Shown: one piece after another, positions 41,661 through 53,065 of the stretch
Layout: the number at the start of each line of letters is the position of its first letter
Position numbering within the stretch: the first letter of the stretch is position 1
NCBI RefSeq assembly: GCF_900114715.1
Contig: NZ_FOTY01000007.1
Span: 1-60,595, forward strand
Direction of reading: 5' to 3'
Origin: Salibacterium qingdaonense
Lineage (GTDB): Bacteria; Bacillota; Bacilli; Bacillales; Marinococcaceae
DNA length: 60,595 nt
Translations under genes and position numbers: made by a program
The notes under the pieces: model-generated
What the model was told of the DNA's origin: nothing
Seen by the model: only the letters and a program-made list of their open reading frames with translations
The model's database searches: none

Positions 41661-42635
41661 TCAGTCTGCTTTTTTTATGACAAATCCAGGCTTTTTCTCT
41701 ATGTTATGTTTGCCGTCCACAAATCTCACAGTTCCTGAACGCGCCCGCATAACAAGCGTCTGGGTGGTGGCGCTTGTTCCCTTGTAGTGGATGCCTTTCA
41801 AAAGACCGCCGTCTGTCACGCCGGTGGCAGCGAAGATAGCGTCATCTCCGGAAACCATGTCTTCCATGTACAGAACTCGTGACACGTCATCGATGCCCAT
41901 CTCTTCGCACCGTTTCTTCTCCTCATCGTCTTTTGGAAGCAGCAATCCCTGCTGTTCTCCGCCCAGACATTTAAGGCCGACAGCAGAAAGAACACCCTCC
42001 GGGGCACCTCCCGAACCGAGCAGAATATCAATTCCGGTTTCATCGAAGGCTGTGTTGATGGCAGCAGCCACATCGCCTTCCTGAATAAACTTGATCCTTG
42101 CGCCTGCATCCCGCACTTCCTGGATGAGGGACGTGTGACGCTCGCGGTTGAGCATCGTGACAACAACATCCCCTACGTCTTTGCCTTTGGCCCCCGCCAC
42201 CGCTTTCAAGTTATCGAGAACAGACGCTTTAATATCAATAACTCCGACAGCATCCGGACCGACGGCGATTTTGTGCATATACATGTCTGGAGCATTCAAC
42301 AGACATCCCTGGTCAGCTATGGCAATGACGGTGAGCGCATTTTCCATACCGTTTGCAACGATATTGGTTCCTTCTAAAGGGTCCACCGCCACATCCACCC
42401 GGGGACCGAATCCGGTGCCGAGTTTTTCCCCTATGTAAAGCATCGGCGCCTCATCTTTCTCGCCTTCACCGATCACGACCGTGCCTTTCATCGGGATCGT
42501 ATCAAACACATCCCGCATTGTGCTTGTGGCTGCATCGTCTGCCTCTTCTTTTTTTCCGAGCCCCATCCAACGCGCTGATGATAATGCAGCGGCTTCGGTT
42601 ACCCGTACCAGTTCAATGGATAAACTTCTCTCCAA
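41661..42635 (-). CDS. glpX: Class II fructose-1,6-bisphosphatase
   Basis: A 324-residue GlpX-type phosphatase for gluconeogenesis (YwjI in B. subtilis). It carries the metal-binding GEKDEAPML and [13 protein letters not shown] motifs. It is 22 bases downstream of the second murA gene in an apparent operon with tal and fbaA upstream, which fits a sugar-phosphate role. Confidence 0.95.
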   Translation of the reverse strand: MERSLSIELVRVTEAAALSSARWMGLGKKEEADDAATSTMRDVFDTIPMKGTVVIGEGEKDEAPMLYIGEKLGTGFGPRVDVAVDPLEGTNIVANGMENALTVIAIADQGCLLNAPDMYMHKIAVGPDAVGVIDIKASVLDNLKAVAGAKGKDVGDVVVTMLNRERHTSLIQEVRDAGARIKFIQEGDVAAAINTAFDETGIDILLGSGGAPEGVLSAVGLKCLGGEQQGLLLPKDDEEKKRCEEMGIDDVSRVLYMEDMVSGDDAIFAATGVTDGGLLKGIHYKGTSATTQTLVMRARSGTVRFVDGKHNIEKKPGFVIKKAD

Positions 42636-42656
42636 TTCGTTCCCCTCCCATTTGCT

Positions 42657-43943
42657 TTACGAACTTTTTACCTGCTGTATTTCGCTTGACGTCAGTTCTT
42701 CTCTCCAAACTCTCGCTCCAAGATCAAGAAGTTTTTCTTCCAGATCTTCATAACCCCGGTCAATATGTTCCAGACCAGTGATTTCTGTTACCCCTTCAGC
42801 CATCAGTCCGGCTACGACGAGAGCGGCTCCTGCACGGAGATCGCTTGCTTTTACTTTTGCGCCCTGCAGCGAAGACCTGCCGTTAATAATCGCAGAGCGT
42901 CCTTCCACTTTAACGTCGGCGCCCATACGGTTCAGTTCATCAACATGCCGGAAACGGGCATTGTAGATGGTATCAGTTACGACACTTGTGCCGCCTGCCC
43001 TCGTCAAAAGTGCCGTGACCGGCTGCTGCAGATCTGTAGCAAAACCGGGGTATACAAGGGTTTTGATATCAACACTGGTGATCTCAGACGGCGTTGCTAT
43101 TCTGACCTGTTCATCGGCCGTTTCAATGCTTACACCCATTTCCCGGAGCTTTGCCATGAGCGACTCAAGGTGATCGGGAATGACATTGTTCATCATCACT
43201 TCTCTGCCCATCGCCGCCGAAGCAATCATATAGGTTCCCGCTTCGATCCGGTCCGGTATAATGGAGTGCACGCAGCCATTCAGCTGTTCCACCCCGTCGA
43301 TCCGGATAATATCGGTGCCGACTCCTTTGATTTTGGCGCCCATGCTGGAGAGTATCGTAGCTACATCAATGATTTCGGGTTCTTTAGCGGCATTTTCGAT
43401 GGTTGTTCGTCCTTCAGCTTTTACGGCGGCAAGCATAATATTAATGGTCGCTCCTACACTTACGACATCAAGGTAGATGCGGGCACCGGTTAATCTTTCT
43501 GCGTGAAGGTAAATAGCCCCCTGTTCATTCGTTACTTTGGCACCGAGAGCTTCAAATCCTTTAATATGCTGATCAATCGGGCGCGGACCAAGATTGCATC
43601 CTCCTGGAAGACCGATGACCGCCTGTTTAAATTTGCCCAGCATCGCTCCCATCATGTAATAGGAAGCGCGAAGAGACTTTACTCTTCCGTTGGGAAGCGG
43701 CGTCGGGACAATACTGGAGGGGTCAATGTCCATTTTCGATCCATCATACGAGACGGACCCTCCAATATCTTCAAGCAGGGAAGCCAGTGTTTCCACGTCG
43801 GAAATCGTCGGAAGGTTTTCGATGGATACGACGGAATCAGCCAGTACAGCCGCAGGAATTAGAGCTACTGCACTGTTTTTGGCACCGCTGATATGTATGC
43901 TGCCGTGTAAGGGATGTCCTCCTTCAATCATCAACTTCTGCAT
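42657..43943 (-). CDS. murAB: UDP-N-acetylglucosamine 1-carboxyvinyltransferase (second copy)
   Basis: A 428-residue paralogue of MurAA (MurZ/MurAB type). The active-site loop reads [14 protein letters not shown], with the catalytic Cys. Length and motifs indicate an active enzyme. Its place between tal and glpX is conserved in Bacillus. Confidence 0.95.
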   Translation of the reverse strand: MQKLMIEGGHPLHGSIHISGAKNSAVALIPAAVLADSVVSIENLPTISDVETLASLLEDIGGSVSYDGSKMDIDPSSIVPTPLPNGRVKSLRASYYMMGAMLGKFKQAVIGLPGGCNLGPRPIDQHIKGFEALGAKVTNEQGAIYLHAERLTGARIYLDVVSVGATINIMLAAVKAEGRTTIENAAKEPEIIDVATILSSMGAKIKGVGTDIIRIDGVEQLNGCVHSIIPDRIEAGTYMIASAAMGREVMMNNVIPDHLESLMAKLREMGVSIETADEQVRIATPSEITSVDIKTLVYPGFATDLQQPVTALLTRAGGTSVVTDTIYNARFRHVDELNRMGADVKVEGRSAIINGRSSLQGAKVKASDLRAGAALVVAGLMAEGVTEITGLEHIDRGYEDLEEKLLDLGARVWREELTSSEIQQVKSS

Positions 43944-44015
43944 GCGTATCTCACTTCCTCGTCTTCGTTCTTGGGATGTTCTTTTTATCTGTTAAGAGGG
44001 ATAATTTCAGTATAG

Positions 44016-44060
44016 ACAGCCGGGAAGGGAGATAGACCCTCCCGGCTGTTTTTGATTTTT
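44016..44060 (+). terminator. Hairpin between tal and murAB with T-tract on the plus strand
   Basis: ACAGCCGGGAAGGG and CCCTCCCGGCTGT form a strong stem. The T-tract (TTTTTGATTTTT) follows only on the plus strand, where no gene is present. On the minus strand, along which tal and murAB are read, it is preceded by A residues. It may damp tal-to-murAB readthrough or stop antisense transcription. Confidence 0.6.
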
Positions 44061-44099
44061 CCAAAAACAAGGGTTTCATATTTTCCGGTGGAGTCAGGG

Positions 44100-44738
44100 T
44101 CAGCGGTTCTCCCAGTCATTCAGGAATTTTTCGATTCCCTGATCTGTCAGTGGATGCTTGAAGAGCTGGCGTATCACCTTGAGCGGCAGGGTGGCAACAT
44201 CCGCCCCTCTTGCTGCCGACTCCGATACGTGCATAGGATGACGGATGGAGGCGGCAAGAATTTCTGTATCAATATCGTGTTCGTCAAAAATTTCAGCAAT
44301 TTCACTGATCAGGTCAAGGCCGTTGTGACCGATGTCATCCAACCGGCCCAGAAATGGAGAAACATAGGACGCTCCGGCTCTGGCAGCCAGAAGGGCCTGG
44401 ACGGAAGAAAAGACGAGCGTGACGTTGGTTTTAATGTTTTCTTCGGTAAAGACTTTTACCGCCTTCATTCCTTCCTCGGTCATCGGGACTTTCACGGTGA
44501 TATTCGGTGCAATTTGCGCGAGTTCTCTTCCTTCGGCGAGCATTCCGTCGGCCTGGGTGGAAATCACTTCGGCACTGACCGAACCTTTTACGAGTGAGGT
44601 AATTTCTTTCAAACGCTCCTGAAAGTCAGCTCCTTCTTTTGCCACCAGGCTTGGATTGGTTGTCACCCCGGCAAGGATACCCAGTTCGTGGGCTTCCTTT
44701 ATTTCGTCCATGTTGGCTGAATCAATAAAAAATTTCAT
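44100..44738 (-). CDS. tal: Transaldolase / fructose-6-phosphate aldolase family protein
   Basis: A 212-residue small transaldolase (YwjH type). It starts [20 protein letters not shown], has [13 protein letters not shown], and the Schiff-base lysine in [12 protein letters not shown]. The short form is shared by transaldolase and FSA, which sequence alone does not separate; the Bacillus homologue is treated as transaldolase. It lies between fbaA and murAB. Confidence 0.93.
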   Translation of the reverse strand: MKFFIDSANMDEIKEAHELGILAGVTTNPSLVAKEGADFQERLKEITSLVKGSVSAEVISTQADGMLAEGRELAQIAPNITVKVPMTEEGMKAVKVFTEENIKTNVTLVFSSVQALLAARAGASYVSPFLGRLDDIGHNGLDLISEIAEIFDEHDIDTEILAASIRHPMHVSESAARGADVATLPLKVIRQLFKHPLTDQGIEKFLNDWENR

Positions 44739-44900
44739 ATTTCCGCCTCCTCCTTGATAGTTATCTTAAAAGAAAAGTGCCGGCATCCTGAATAATAGAA
44801 GTTCAACTAAGATCCTCACGTTCTGTGAGCCTCCGAGCGGCTGAATGCTGCGCCGGATTCTTAAACACACTCATTGGTATGCTTTCCTGTCTGCTAAATG

Positions 44901-44950
44901 AAAGAGTTAACAGGTGCAGCCCGGTCCGGTCTGCACTCTATTAACTCTTT
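44901..44950 (-). terminator. Likely terminator after fbaA
   Basis: AAAGAGTTAATAG pairs imperfectly with CTGTTAACTCTTT on the minus strand around a GC-rich loop. The T-tract is short. Confidence 0.6.
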
Positions 44951-44968
44951 TCCCTTCACGACCCTGCG

Positions 44969-45832
44969 TTACACCCGGTTGGACGAACCGAATTCACGCA
45001 TTTTCGCTTTTACGGTATCTTTGACGGCATCACGTGCCGGCCCCATGTATTTACGGGGATCATAAAGGTCCGGCTTTTCTTCAAGGGCTTTGCGTACGGA
45101 AGCAGCAGAGGAAATCTGGCTTTCTGTGTTAACGTTAATCTTAGCGTGCCCAAAACCAATCGCTTTCTGCACGTCTTCAGCAGGAATTCCCGTTCCGCCG
45201 TGAAGCACGAGCGGCACACCAACAGCGCTGTCCATTTCCTTCATGCGGTCGAAACCAAGGTTGGGTTCTGCTTTGTACGGACCATGCACAGAACCAAGAG
45301 CCGGCGCAAAACAGTCCACCCCTGTTTCTTTTACAAGCTTACTGCACTCAGACGGAACTGCATATGTTTCTTCTGCCTCTTCCACGGCCACATCGTCTTC
45401 CTGCCCGCCGACCCGGCCAAGTTCTGCTTCAACAGACACACCAACAGCATGGGCAGCGTCCACCACCTGTCTGGTCAGGGCAATGTTGTCTTCAAGTGGA
45501 TTATTCGAACCATCAATCATCACGGATGTGAAACCGGCACGAAGGGCTTCCATGCATTTTTCGAAACTGGAACCGTGATCCAGGTGAACCGCCACGGGCA
45601 CCGTAATATTGTGGGCTTCCATGAAAGTCTTCACCATGTCCACCACCGGTTTAAAACCGCTCATATAACGGGCTGCTCCTTCAGAGACTCCGCAGATAAC
45701 CGGCGAACGTTCTTCTTCGGCCGCCTGCAGAACTGCCTGAATAAATTCCATGTTGTTCAGATTGAACTGACCCACGGCATATTGATTGGCTTTTGCTTCA
45801 TTCAGCATCTCTTTCATAGATACAAGCGGCAT
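44969..45832 (-). CDS. fbaA: Class II fructose-bisphosphate aldolase
   Basis: A 287-residue zinc aldolase of glycolysis and gluconeogenesis. Zinc-binding [21 protein letters not shown] and the substrate-binding VLHGGTGIP are present. Upstream lies spo0F, downstream tal, the conserved Bacillus order. A hairpin follows the stop. Confidence 0.97.
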   Translation of the reverse strand: MPLVSMKEMLNEAKANQYAVGQFNLNNMEFIQAVLQAAEEERSPVICGVSEGAARYMSGFKPVVDMVKTFMEAHNITVPVAVHLDHGSSFEKCMEALRAGFTSVMIDGSNNPLEDNIALTRQVVDAAHAVGVSVEAELGRVGGQEDDVAVEEAEETYAVPSECSKLVKETGVDCFAPALGSVHGPYKAEPNLGFDRMKEMDSAVGVPLVLHGGTGIPAEDVQKAIGFGHAKINVNTESQISSAASVRKALEEKPDLYDPRKYMGPARDAVKDTVKAKMREFGSSNRV

Positions 45833-46078
45833 ACTTACCCTCCTTGCGGCTTACGTCGTGACAGAATGGATGAAAAAGACTGTTTGCAGCACACTTTGAA
45901 AAAACGGCAGTTGTTTTGCCCCGCTATGTAACAAAGTATCGTGTCTTCCACTATCTCTGGATTGTTTTCTGCTTCATTATAGCACATTATGAAAGTTTTT
46001 CACCCATCCGTCCGGGAAAAGTTGCGGTGAAGCGTGCCATAACACACTGTCACGCTGTTTTGTTTCAGTTTACGGAAC

Positions 46079-46441
46079 TCAGGTCAGGTATTTCTGAATT
46101 TCTTCTCTTATCTGATTGATATCAAATGGTTTGGAAATATACGAAGAAGCACCCAGCCGCTCGGCCTCCTGCATCATGCTCAGCTCCCCGTACGCGGTCA
46201 TAAGTATCACAGATGCGCCGGGGGCCAGCCCGCGTTCCGAGCGTTTCCTCAGAATTTCAACCCCGTCCATTCCGGGAATTTTCATATCAAGCAGCACGAG
46301 ATCGGGATGTTCATGTTCAAGCAGTTCAAGAGCCGTACTGCCGTTCGAGGCTTCCAGAATATCATGCCCTTCTTTCTGAAGTATTTCCTGCAGCAGCACT
46401 CTTATGCCGTATTGATCATCCACAATTAATATTTTATTCAA
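46079..46441 (-). CDS. spo0F: Sporulation response regulator Spo0F
   Basis: A 120-residue stand-alone receiver domain that passes phosphate from Kin kinases to Spo0B. Acidic pocket DDQYGIR, phospho-Asp in VLLDMKIPGMDG, Thr in MTAYGE and Lys in SKPFD are all present. There is no output domain. The start is a TTG at 46439-46441 with AAGGGG upstream. It is divergent from the DUF2529 gene. Confidence 0.95.
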   Translation of the reverse strand: MNKILIVDDQYGIRVLLQEILQKEGHDILEASNGSTALELLEHEHPDLVLLDMKIPGMDGVEILRKRSERGLAPGASVILMTAYGELSMMQEAERLGASSYISKPFDINQIREEIQKYLT

Positions 46442-46770
46442 ACCGGTTCCCCTTCTTTCTCTATGCAGTACGCTCCATACCGACTATTTCCAAGTGGTCA
46501 AGAAAAGCGCAAGCACCCTGAAACAGCGGAAGCTCGGGTGAAAATCAACACCCGGGACAGGGCGTGACATGGAACGACTGCTGTTTTTGAGAGAACCTCT
46601 CCCCGTAAAGCAGATTCTTTCTACTCAGGATGCCCCGCGCTTTTCTTCATTCGTTGTTATTGTTACCCCTTCCATATCCACCCTCTGATTTCCTTCTTTT
46701 GCTGTCTTTTTTACACAAACACGAATCTACTTTACGATAGAATCAGTACTTAAGGAAAGGCGGGAGCCAT
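46442..46770. other. Divergent spacer between spo0F and the DUF2529 gene
   Basis: A 329-bp region that should hold promoters for both genes. I found no confident sigma-H or Spo0A box. None of the repeat arrays is present, in line with their absence from other divergent spacers. Confidence 0.45.
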
Positions 46771-47289
46771 GTGAAAGTATTTGCTACACAGCTGCAGGGA
46801 GCTTTTCAGCATATTTTATCAGAGGATGAAGCGATAGAAAATGGAGCCAGACTTCTCGCGCAGGGACCGGCAGGAACCGGACGGCTTTTGATCGGCGGAA
46901 CATCGTCCATGGAAGGGAGCGCTTTAACTCTGGCGCAGCATCCGGATGCCCCGCCGCAGACAGCGTTTGTGCCTCTTGAAGAATTGGGAAAGGTGGAAAT
47001 GGACGACCGGGTGCTGCTTCTGGCCGGAAATGAGGAAAAGGATGCGCTGCTGACCGCCGCCGGCAGACTGCTGGAGCAGGAGATTCCGTTTGTCGTAACA
47101 GCTCCGTTTGCTGCAGAAGACAGCGGCCTGGAACTGGAACCGACAGACGTGTGGCTGCAGACCCACGTGAAAGGCGGCATCGTACCCGGAGAAGGCGGCC
47201 TGCGGATGGGGGATCCTTCCGCGCTGTGTGCTCTATTCGCAGGACAGCTTCTCTTTTTGAACATCATAGAAATGCTCGACGAATTCTAA
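46771..47289 (+). CDS. ywjG: DUF2529 protein (YwjG-like)
   Basis: A 172-residue protein of unknown function, matching DUF2529 by its opening (VFATQLQGAFQHILSEDEAI) and conserved place next to spo0F and pyrG. The fold resembles SIS-type sugar-phosphate domains in its alternating hydrophobic pattern (RLLIGGTSSMEG, VLLLAGNEEKDA), but that is inference. The start is a GTG with AAAGGCGGGAG upstream. Confidence 0.82.
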   Translation: MKVFATQLQGAFQHILSEDEAIENGARLLAQGPAGTGRLLIGGTSSMEGSALTLAQHPDAPPQTAFVPLEELGKVEMDDRVLLLAGNEEKDALLTAAGRLLEQEIPFVVTAPFAAEDSGLELEPTDVWLQTHVKGGIVPGEGGLRMGDPSALCALFAGQLLFLNIIEMLDEF

Positions 47290-47343
47290 GGCTTTATCAG
47301 CGGGGAGATATCCCTGTTTTCCAATCGCCAGAAAAATGAAAGG

Positions 47344-47560
47344 GGAAAACTGTTTTCACAACGACTGTGGACACTGGCAGATGGAAATGGAAGATTAGTG
47401 TCCTCCAAACGAAGTTTCATGAACACTACGGCTCTGAAACGCGGACTTAGTGGCTGCCGGCAGTCACCCGGAACTACTAATTCTTTGCTCCAGCATAATA
47501 GTGTCTCCGAAATTACTCCCTGAGGACACTAATGGCACTACTCCGGGCTTGTAGTTTCCC
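47344..47560. repeat. Family A 52-bp palindrome array, locus A4
   Basis: Units start at 47396, 47448, 47499 and 47552 (steps of 52, 51, 53), with a right arm GGACACTG before them at 47369-47376. Gaps of 19 bases are kept even where arms have decayed (for example TAGTGGCT). It lies between the convergent DUF2529 and pyrG genes. Confidence 0.88.
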
Positions 47561-47577
47561 CATACAGCCTGTCACCC

Positions 47578-47619
47578 AAAAAAGGAGCTGTCCCTTGAAA
47601 CACGGGACAGCTCCTTTTT
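47578..47619 (-). terminator. Intrinsic terminator after pyrG
   Basis: AAAGGAGCTGTCCCG pairs with GGGACAGCTCCTTT, followed by T residues on the minus strand. Confidence 0.92.
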
Positions 47620-47625
47620 ATCTAT

Positions 47626-49314
<1,689 letters not shown>

Positions 49315-49392
49315 CTATGAAGAGCGTACACGTTCTGTGGCGGGCGCTGAAACTGGATCCGGCATACGTCGGTATTTGTGCTCTTCCTAACT

Positions 49393-49439
49393 ATAAAAAA
49401 AACAAAAGTGACACCAATCCCGGGGAGGGGGCGCACTTT
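49393..49439 (-). terminator. pyrG attenuator (CTP-sensing)
   Basis: On the minus strand AAAGTGCGCCCCCTCCCC, then GGTGTCACTTT, forms a hairpin followed by eight T, about 50 bases from a start at GGGC. The 5' arm is C/U-rich, as needed to pair with poly-G added when CTP is low. This is the known pyrG attenuation mechanism of Gram-positive bacteria. Confidence 0.85.
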
Positions 49440-49493
49440 CGTTTCGTTTCATTTATGGAATCCTTATTATATATCTGTTTAAGCCCAAAAATG

Positions 49494-49522
49494 ATTTTAC
49501 CGAGCCTTATTTTAAAAGTCAA
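49494..49522 (-). promoter_or_regulatory. Sigma-A promoter of pyrG, start at GGGC
   Basis: TTGACT (49517-49522), a 17-base spacer and TAAAAT (49494-49499) on the minus strand. Seven bases later comes GGGCTT (from 49486), the start required for reiterative G addition in the pyrG mechanism. Confidence 0.85.
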
Positions 49523-49600
49523 GCATCAATATGAGAGGAACCTCTACGGAAACCGTGCACGTCCTGGACCGGGCACAGAATCCGCTGCACCCTATGGAAA

Positions 49601-50083
49601 TCAGTAGGAATCATCATCTTCCGGTTCTTCCGGTTCTTCCCTTTCAAATCCGTCCAGCGGTTTCGTTTTTTCTTCGTCTTCCGCATTCTCTTCCTGGGAG
49701 AGTTCATCGAGTTCATCTTCAATATCTTCAAAGTTATCATCAAAGTCTTCCTCGAACTCATCGGCAGGTTCTTGATTTTTCTTCGTATCTTCCATCTTCA
49801 CAGTCGTACTTAAATCTTCATCGGACTGGTCCAGCGGGTACCATCCGCGCAGGCCCCAGTGATTCTCTCCCAGATGAACAAAACGCCCATCAAGATTCAT
49901 GGAGGTGAACAGTTTTGTCTGCCGGTTTTTTGTTTCTTCGGAACTCAAGTCTTTCAATTCAGCAATCCGGTTCATCAAACTTCCATATTCATATGGTTTT
50001 TTTTCATCTTCCAGCAGAATATGAGCCAGTTCTATCGCAGACATTTCTTCCACTTCTTCTTCATTATAATCAGAAATACTCAA
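49601..50083 (-). CDS. rpoE: RNA polymerase delta subunit
   Basis: A 160-residue delta factor that speeds polymerase recycling in Gram-positives. The N-terminal HARE-HTH domain (SAIELAHILLEDEKKP, LFTSMNLDGRFVHLGENHWG) is followed by an acidic tail of about 75 residues, mostly Glu and Asp. I chose the TTG at 50081-50083 because it lies 10 bases after AAAGGAG and aligns with the B. subtilis start. The frame extends to 50140 without support. Confidence 0.92.
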   Translation of the reverse strand: MSISDYNEEEVEEMSAIELAHILLEDEKKPYEYGSLMNRIAELKDLSSEETKNRQTKLFTSMNLDGRFVHLGENHWGLRGWYPLDQSDEDLSTTVKMEDTKKNQEPADEFEEDFDDNFEDIEDELDELSQEENAEDEEKTKPLDGFEREEPEEPEDDDSY

Positions 50084-50384
50084 GGACCGCACACTCCTTT
50101 TTTTCCACAAAGTATTCATGTCCTTCGGGGAACTGTCCACTCAGACATTCTCCCGACTTGGAAACAGACTCCGTTTAAGTTATCCGTTCTTCAAAATCAT
50201 ACTTTTCATTATAAACATATTTGCAGTATTTATGCCAGCATTTTTCGATGGATTCGCACTCTGTTTCTACATGCAGCGGAAAGTTTTTTTGTATCCTGAT
50301 TCTAGAACAGCTCCGTTTCGGATATTCTAGGAGGTACAGCGAACCCTCTAACAGTAGCAAAGGGAGTGTCAGGAGGACTCTTTC
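50084..50384. other. Divergent spacer between rpoE and cls
   Basis: A 301-bp region between divergent genes, AT-rich around 50180-50300. No repeat array is visible and no promoter pair was assigned with confidence. Confidence 0.4.
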
Positions 50385-51584
50385 ATGATCTGGATAATAT
50401 CAGGAACCACCGCACTGCTGCTGGGTGCAGGATGGTGTCTGCTTGATTTTGCCTGCGGCAGAAAACAGCACCATAAAGAACGCAGTAGTGTGCTTTATCC
50501 GCGCCGGTCGGGACAGGTAACGTGCTATAAGGAGGGTGGAACCTTCTTCCAGGATTATTTTGAAGATATAAAGCAGGCGGAAGAGTCCATCTACATTCTT
50601 TTTTACGTCTTCCGTCATGACAGCATTGGCAGTCAGCTGATTGATCTGCTCTGCCGGAAAGCAGAAGCGGGTGTCCCTGTCCATGTCATGCTCGACCGTA
50701 TCAGCAGCGGCATAACCCGCAAAGGTGTGAAAAAGCTTAGGAAAGCAGGAGTACATTTCACATACAGCCAGCCGGTTTCTCTGCCTTTCTTGTTCTATTC
50801 ACTGCAGCGGCGTAACCACCGCAAAATCACGGTGATTGATGGAGAAATCGGGTACACGGGCGGTTTCAACGTAGGAGATGAATATATTGGGCGTGACCCG
50901 GAATTTGGATACTGGCGTGATTTTCACCTTCGTATTAAAGGAGACGGGGTGCAGGATTTAACGCGCCAGTTCATCGCGGACTGGCACCGGGAACATCCGG
51001 AAGATGATTTTTCCTCCGACAAAAACCCGGAGCCTCTTCCAAAAGGAGATACCACTTTCCGCTTTCTGGCAACGGATGGAGACAAGGTACAGAACACCTT
51101 TCTTCATATGATCCGCCGGGCCCGTTCCCGCATTTATATTGCGACTCCTTATTTTATCCCGGGTTCCACTCTTCAGGAAGCGCTGCTTGAAGCGGCCGGA
51201 CGAGACGTTGTCATCACAATTATTCTTCCTGCTAAACGGGATCACCCTCTTGTTCAGGAAGCGTCCTGGTCTTACCTTGAGCCTTTAATCCATGCAGGGG
51301 TCAGCGTGTATCATTTCAACGACGGTTTTTTTCATGCGAAGGCTGTGCTGATTGATGAACAGTGCTGCGATATCGGCAGCGCTAATTTTGATCAACGGAG
51401 TTTTCACCTGAATCTCGAAATGAATACGCTGATTGAAGATAAAACGTTCATCGAATACATCAGAAATATGTTGGAAAAAGACATGCGGCACTCTACCCTC
51501 CTGCGCCTTGAGGATGTTAAGAAGCGGCCGTTTTCAGTGCGTATCAAAGAAAAAGCCGCTCATCTGCTGAAACCGTTGTTGTAG
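50385..51584 (+). CDS. clsB: Cardiolipin synthase-like phospholipase D protein
   Basis: A 399-residue PLD-superfamily enzyme (YwjE/ClsB type) that condenses phosphatidylglycerol into cardiolipin. There is one N-terminal membrane helix (about 2-20) and two HKD motifs, HRKITVIDGEIGYTGGFN and HAKAVLIDEQCCDIGSANFD. AGGAGG lies 8 bases before the ATG. B. subtilis ywjE lies near rpoE too. The exact lipid product is inferred. Confidence 0.9.
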   Translation: MIWIISGTTALLLGAGWCLLDFACGRKQHHKERSSVLYPRRSGQVTCYKEGGTFFQDYFEDIKQAEESIYILFYVFRHDSIGSQLIDLLCRKAEAGVPVHVMLDRISSGITRKGVKKLRKAGVHFTYSQPVSLPFLFYSLQRRNHRKITVIDGEIGYTGGFNVGDEYIGRDPEFGYWRDFHLRIKGDGVQDLTRQFIADWHREHPEDDFSSDKNPEPLPKGDTTFRFLATDGDKVQNTFLHMIRRARSRIYIATPYFIPGSTLQEALLEAAGRDVVITIILPAKRDHPLVQEASWSYLEPLIHAGVSVYHFNDGFFHAKAVLIDEQCCDIGSANFDQRSFHLNLEMNTLIEDKTFIEYIRNMLEKDMRHSTLLRLEDVKKRPFSVRIKEKAAHLLKPLL

Positions 51585-51591
51585 CGGGCCG

Positions 51592-52395
51592 TCATGTCAA
51601 CGTTTTGAAGGGTACACCTCCCTGTTCGAGCTGCCGGGCGAACTGTGCCACCGCGGCATTGTAGGAGGCGGGTTGAAGGGTTGGGATCTGGTGGCCTACG
51701 CCATGGACCATTACAATATCTTTCGGTGCCTGAACCGCGTATTTGTAAAACATGTACTGGTAGTAATGAACATACCAGTCTCTGGAGCCGTACAAAAGAA
51801 GAAGCGGCCGGCTGAGGGAAGGGAGTCCCGCTGTACAGGAGTAATGCAGTCCGGACTCGTACAAGGAGTGGACGAGTGGAGCGGAACTTCTTTTCACCGC
51901 AGCGGCTATTCGTTCACGGTGTTCCGCCTGCGCCGCATTTCCTATAGAAAGCATACCGGCGAGCAGCCCCATCCATCCTTTTTCCGTAATCCACATTCCG
52001 ATTTCAAATTCTCTGTGAAGCAGCGTGGTGCGCACTTCCGGAAACCCTCCTGCCAGTGCTGCCCCCGCGGTCCGCTCCGGCCAACGGAGTGCGAATTCCA
52101 GCGCAACCGAACCACCGCTTGAATAACCGCACAGAAGAACCCGGTCCAGCCCGAGCACATCAGCCAGATTATGCAGATCCTCCGCCCATTCGGAAATAGT
52201 AAGCGTCTCCCTGCCGGCTTGGCTGAAACCGTGGCCCCTGGCATCCATCAGAACCACCTTGAAATCATGGGCGAGTCTTCGTTGATGATAAAAAGCCGCG
52301 CTGCCCATTGCCGGAGGATGGATGAAAAAAATCGGCAGTCCCTCTCCCTTTACCTCGTAATGCAGCTTGTGTCCCTGTGAGATGAAAAATGGCAT
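51592..52395 (-). CDS. Alpha/beta hydrolase
   Basis: A 267-residue alpha/beta-hydrolase fold protein. The nucleophile elbow is GYSSGGS, the acid Asp lies in LYGSRDWYV and the His in GVGHQIPT; the oxyanion region is FIHPPAMG. No signal peptide, so cytoplasmic. I chose the ATG at 52395 because GAGAGG and AAAGGAG precede it. Substrate unknown. The XapX gene lies 20 bases upstream, so the two are probably cotranscribed. Confidence 0.85.
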   Translation of the reverse strand: MPFFISQGHKLHYEVKGEGLPIFFIHPPAMGSAAFYHQRRLAHDFKVVLMDARGHGFSQAGRETLTISEWAEDLHNLADVLGLDRVLLCGYSSGGSVALEFALRWPERTAGAALAGGFPEVRTTLLHREFEIGMWITEKGWMGLLAGMLSIGNAAQAEHRERIAAAVKRSSAPLVHSLYESGLHYSCTAGLPSLSRPLLLLYGSRDWYVHYYQYMFYKYAVQAPKDIVMVHGVGHQIPTLQPASYNAAVAQFARQLEQGGVPFKTLT

Positions 52396-52415
52396 GTCTG
52401 TCCTCTCTCCTTTGA

Positions 52416-52595
52416 TCAGCTCCCTCCGCTCTGCAGCCAGGTTTGAATGAGATGGAATATTTTCCATCCAAGAAAAATACCGACAATACCCAGTATTCCG
52501 GGCAGAGCGGGCGGAGCTGGAATTGGCAGGCGTACGAGAGCAAATAAAAAGCCAACGCCCAGTCCTGTAAAAAGGGATAATAATGCTTCCTGCAT
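52416..52595 (-). CDS. XapX domain small membrane protein
   Basis: A 59-residue protein with two hydrophobic helices (about 4-18 and 30-50) joined by LVRLPIPAPPALPGILGIVG, the hallmark of the XapX (DUF1427) family of unknown function. I chose the ATG at 52595 because AAAGGTG precedes it. Confidence 0.85.
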   Translation of the reverse strand: MQEALLSLFTGLGVGFLFALVRLPIPAPPALPGILGIVGIFLGWKIFHLIQTWLQSGGS

Positions 52596-52784
52596 TCGTA
52601 CCACACCTTTCTTTATACTATGCATCAACGCTTTCGGGCTTATTCCCGGTTTCTAATCCTGGTTAACGCGCGTAGGAGTAGATTTTCCAAATGGATAATG
52701 CGGTCGGCGGAGACGGGGTGCTGGTTTCTGCCTCGATCCGGACCAGACAAGACCACCGCGCAACGGCTGGGGTGGTGTCGGCAT

Positions 52785-52919
52785 TTCTTGTTCGATGTTC
52801 CGCATTTCTCGATTGTTTCGCTCGTTTCTCGATTGATTCTCGCGTGAATTGGGTTTTTCTCGATCGACTTTCCCCATTTCTCGATCGATTCTCCGGATTT
52901 CTCGACTAATTCTCCCGAT
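52785..52919. repeat. Family F 21-bp array, locus F2
   Basis: Units TTCTYGATYGATTCTCCGGAT-like start at 52785, 52806, 52826, 52857, 52878 and 52899: steps of 21, 20, 31, 21, 21. The 31-bp jump also occurs in the large block at 5874-5905. It lies beyond the argS terminator. Confidence 0.85.
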
Positions 52920-53003
52920 TTCTGCTTCACACCTTTCCGACCGGCGATGCCTTCCTTACAATCGGTATAACGCAGATTTTTGCCCATTCCTGTCTGCCGA
53001 CAT

Positions 53004-53051
53004 AAAAAAACTTCCGAACGATTCCACGGAAGGAATCATTCGGAAGTTTTT
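53004..53051 (-). terminator. Intrinsic terminator after argS
   Basis: AAAAACTTCCGAATGATTCC pairs with GGAATCGTTCGGAAGTTTTT, ending in T residues on the minus strand. Confidence 0.92.
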
Positions 53052-53065
53052 GACCCGTGGCAGGG

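Noticed and set aside
49601-50140. Start of rpoE at the ATG at 50140
   Set aside because: It precedes the AAAGGAG site; the TTG at 50083 has proper spacing and aligns with B. subtilis delta.
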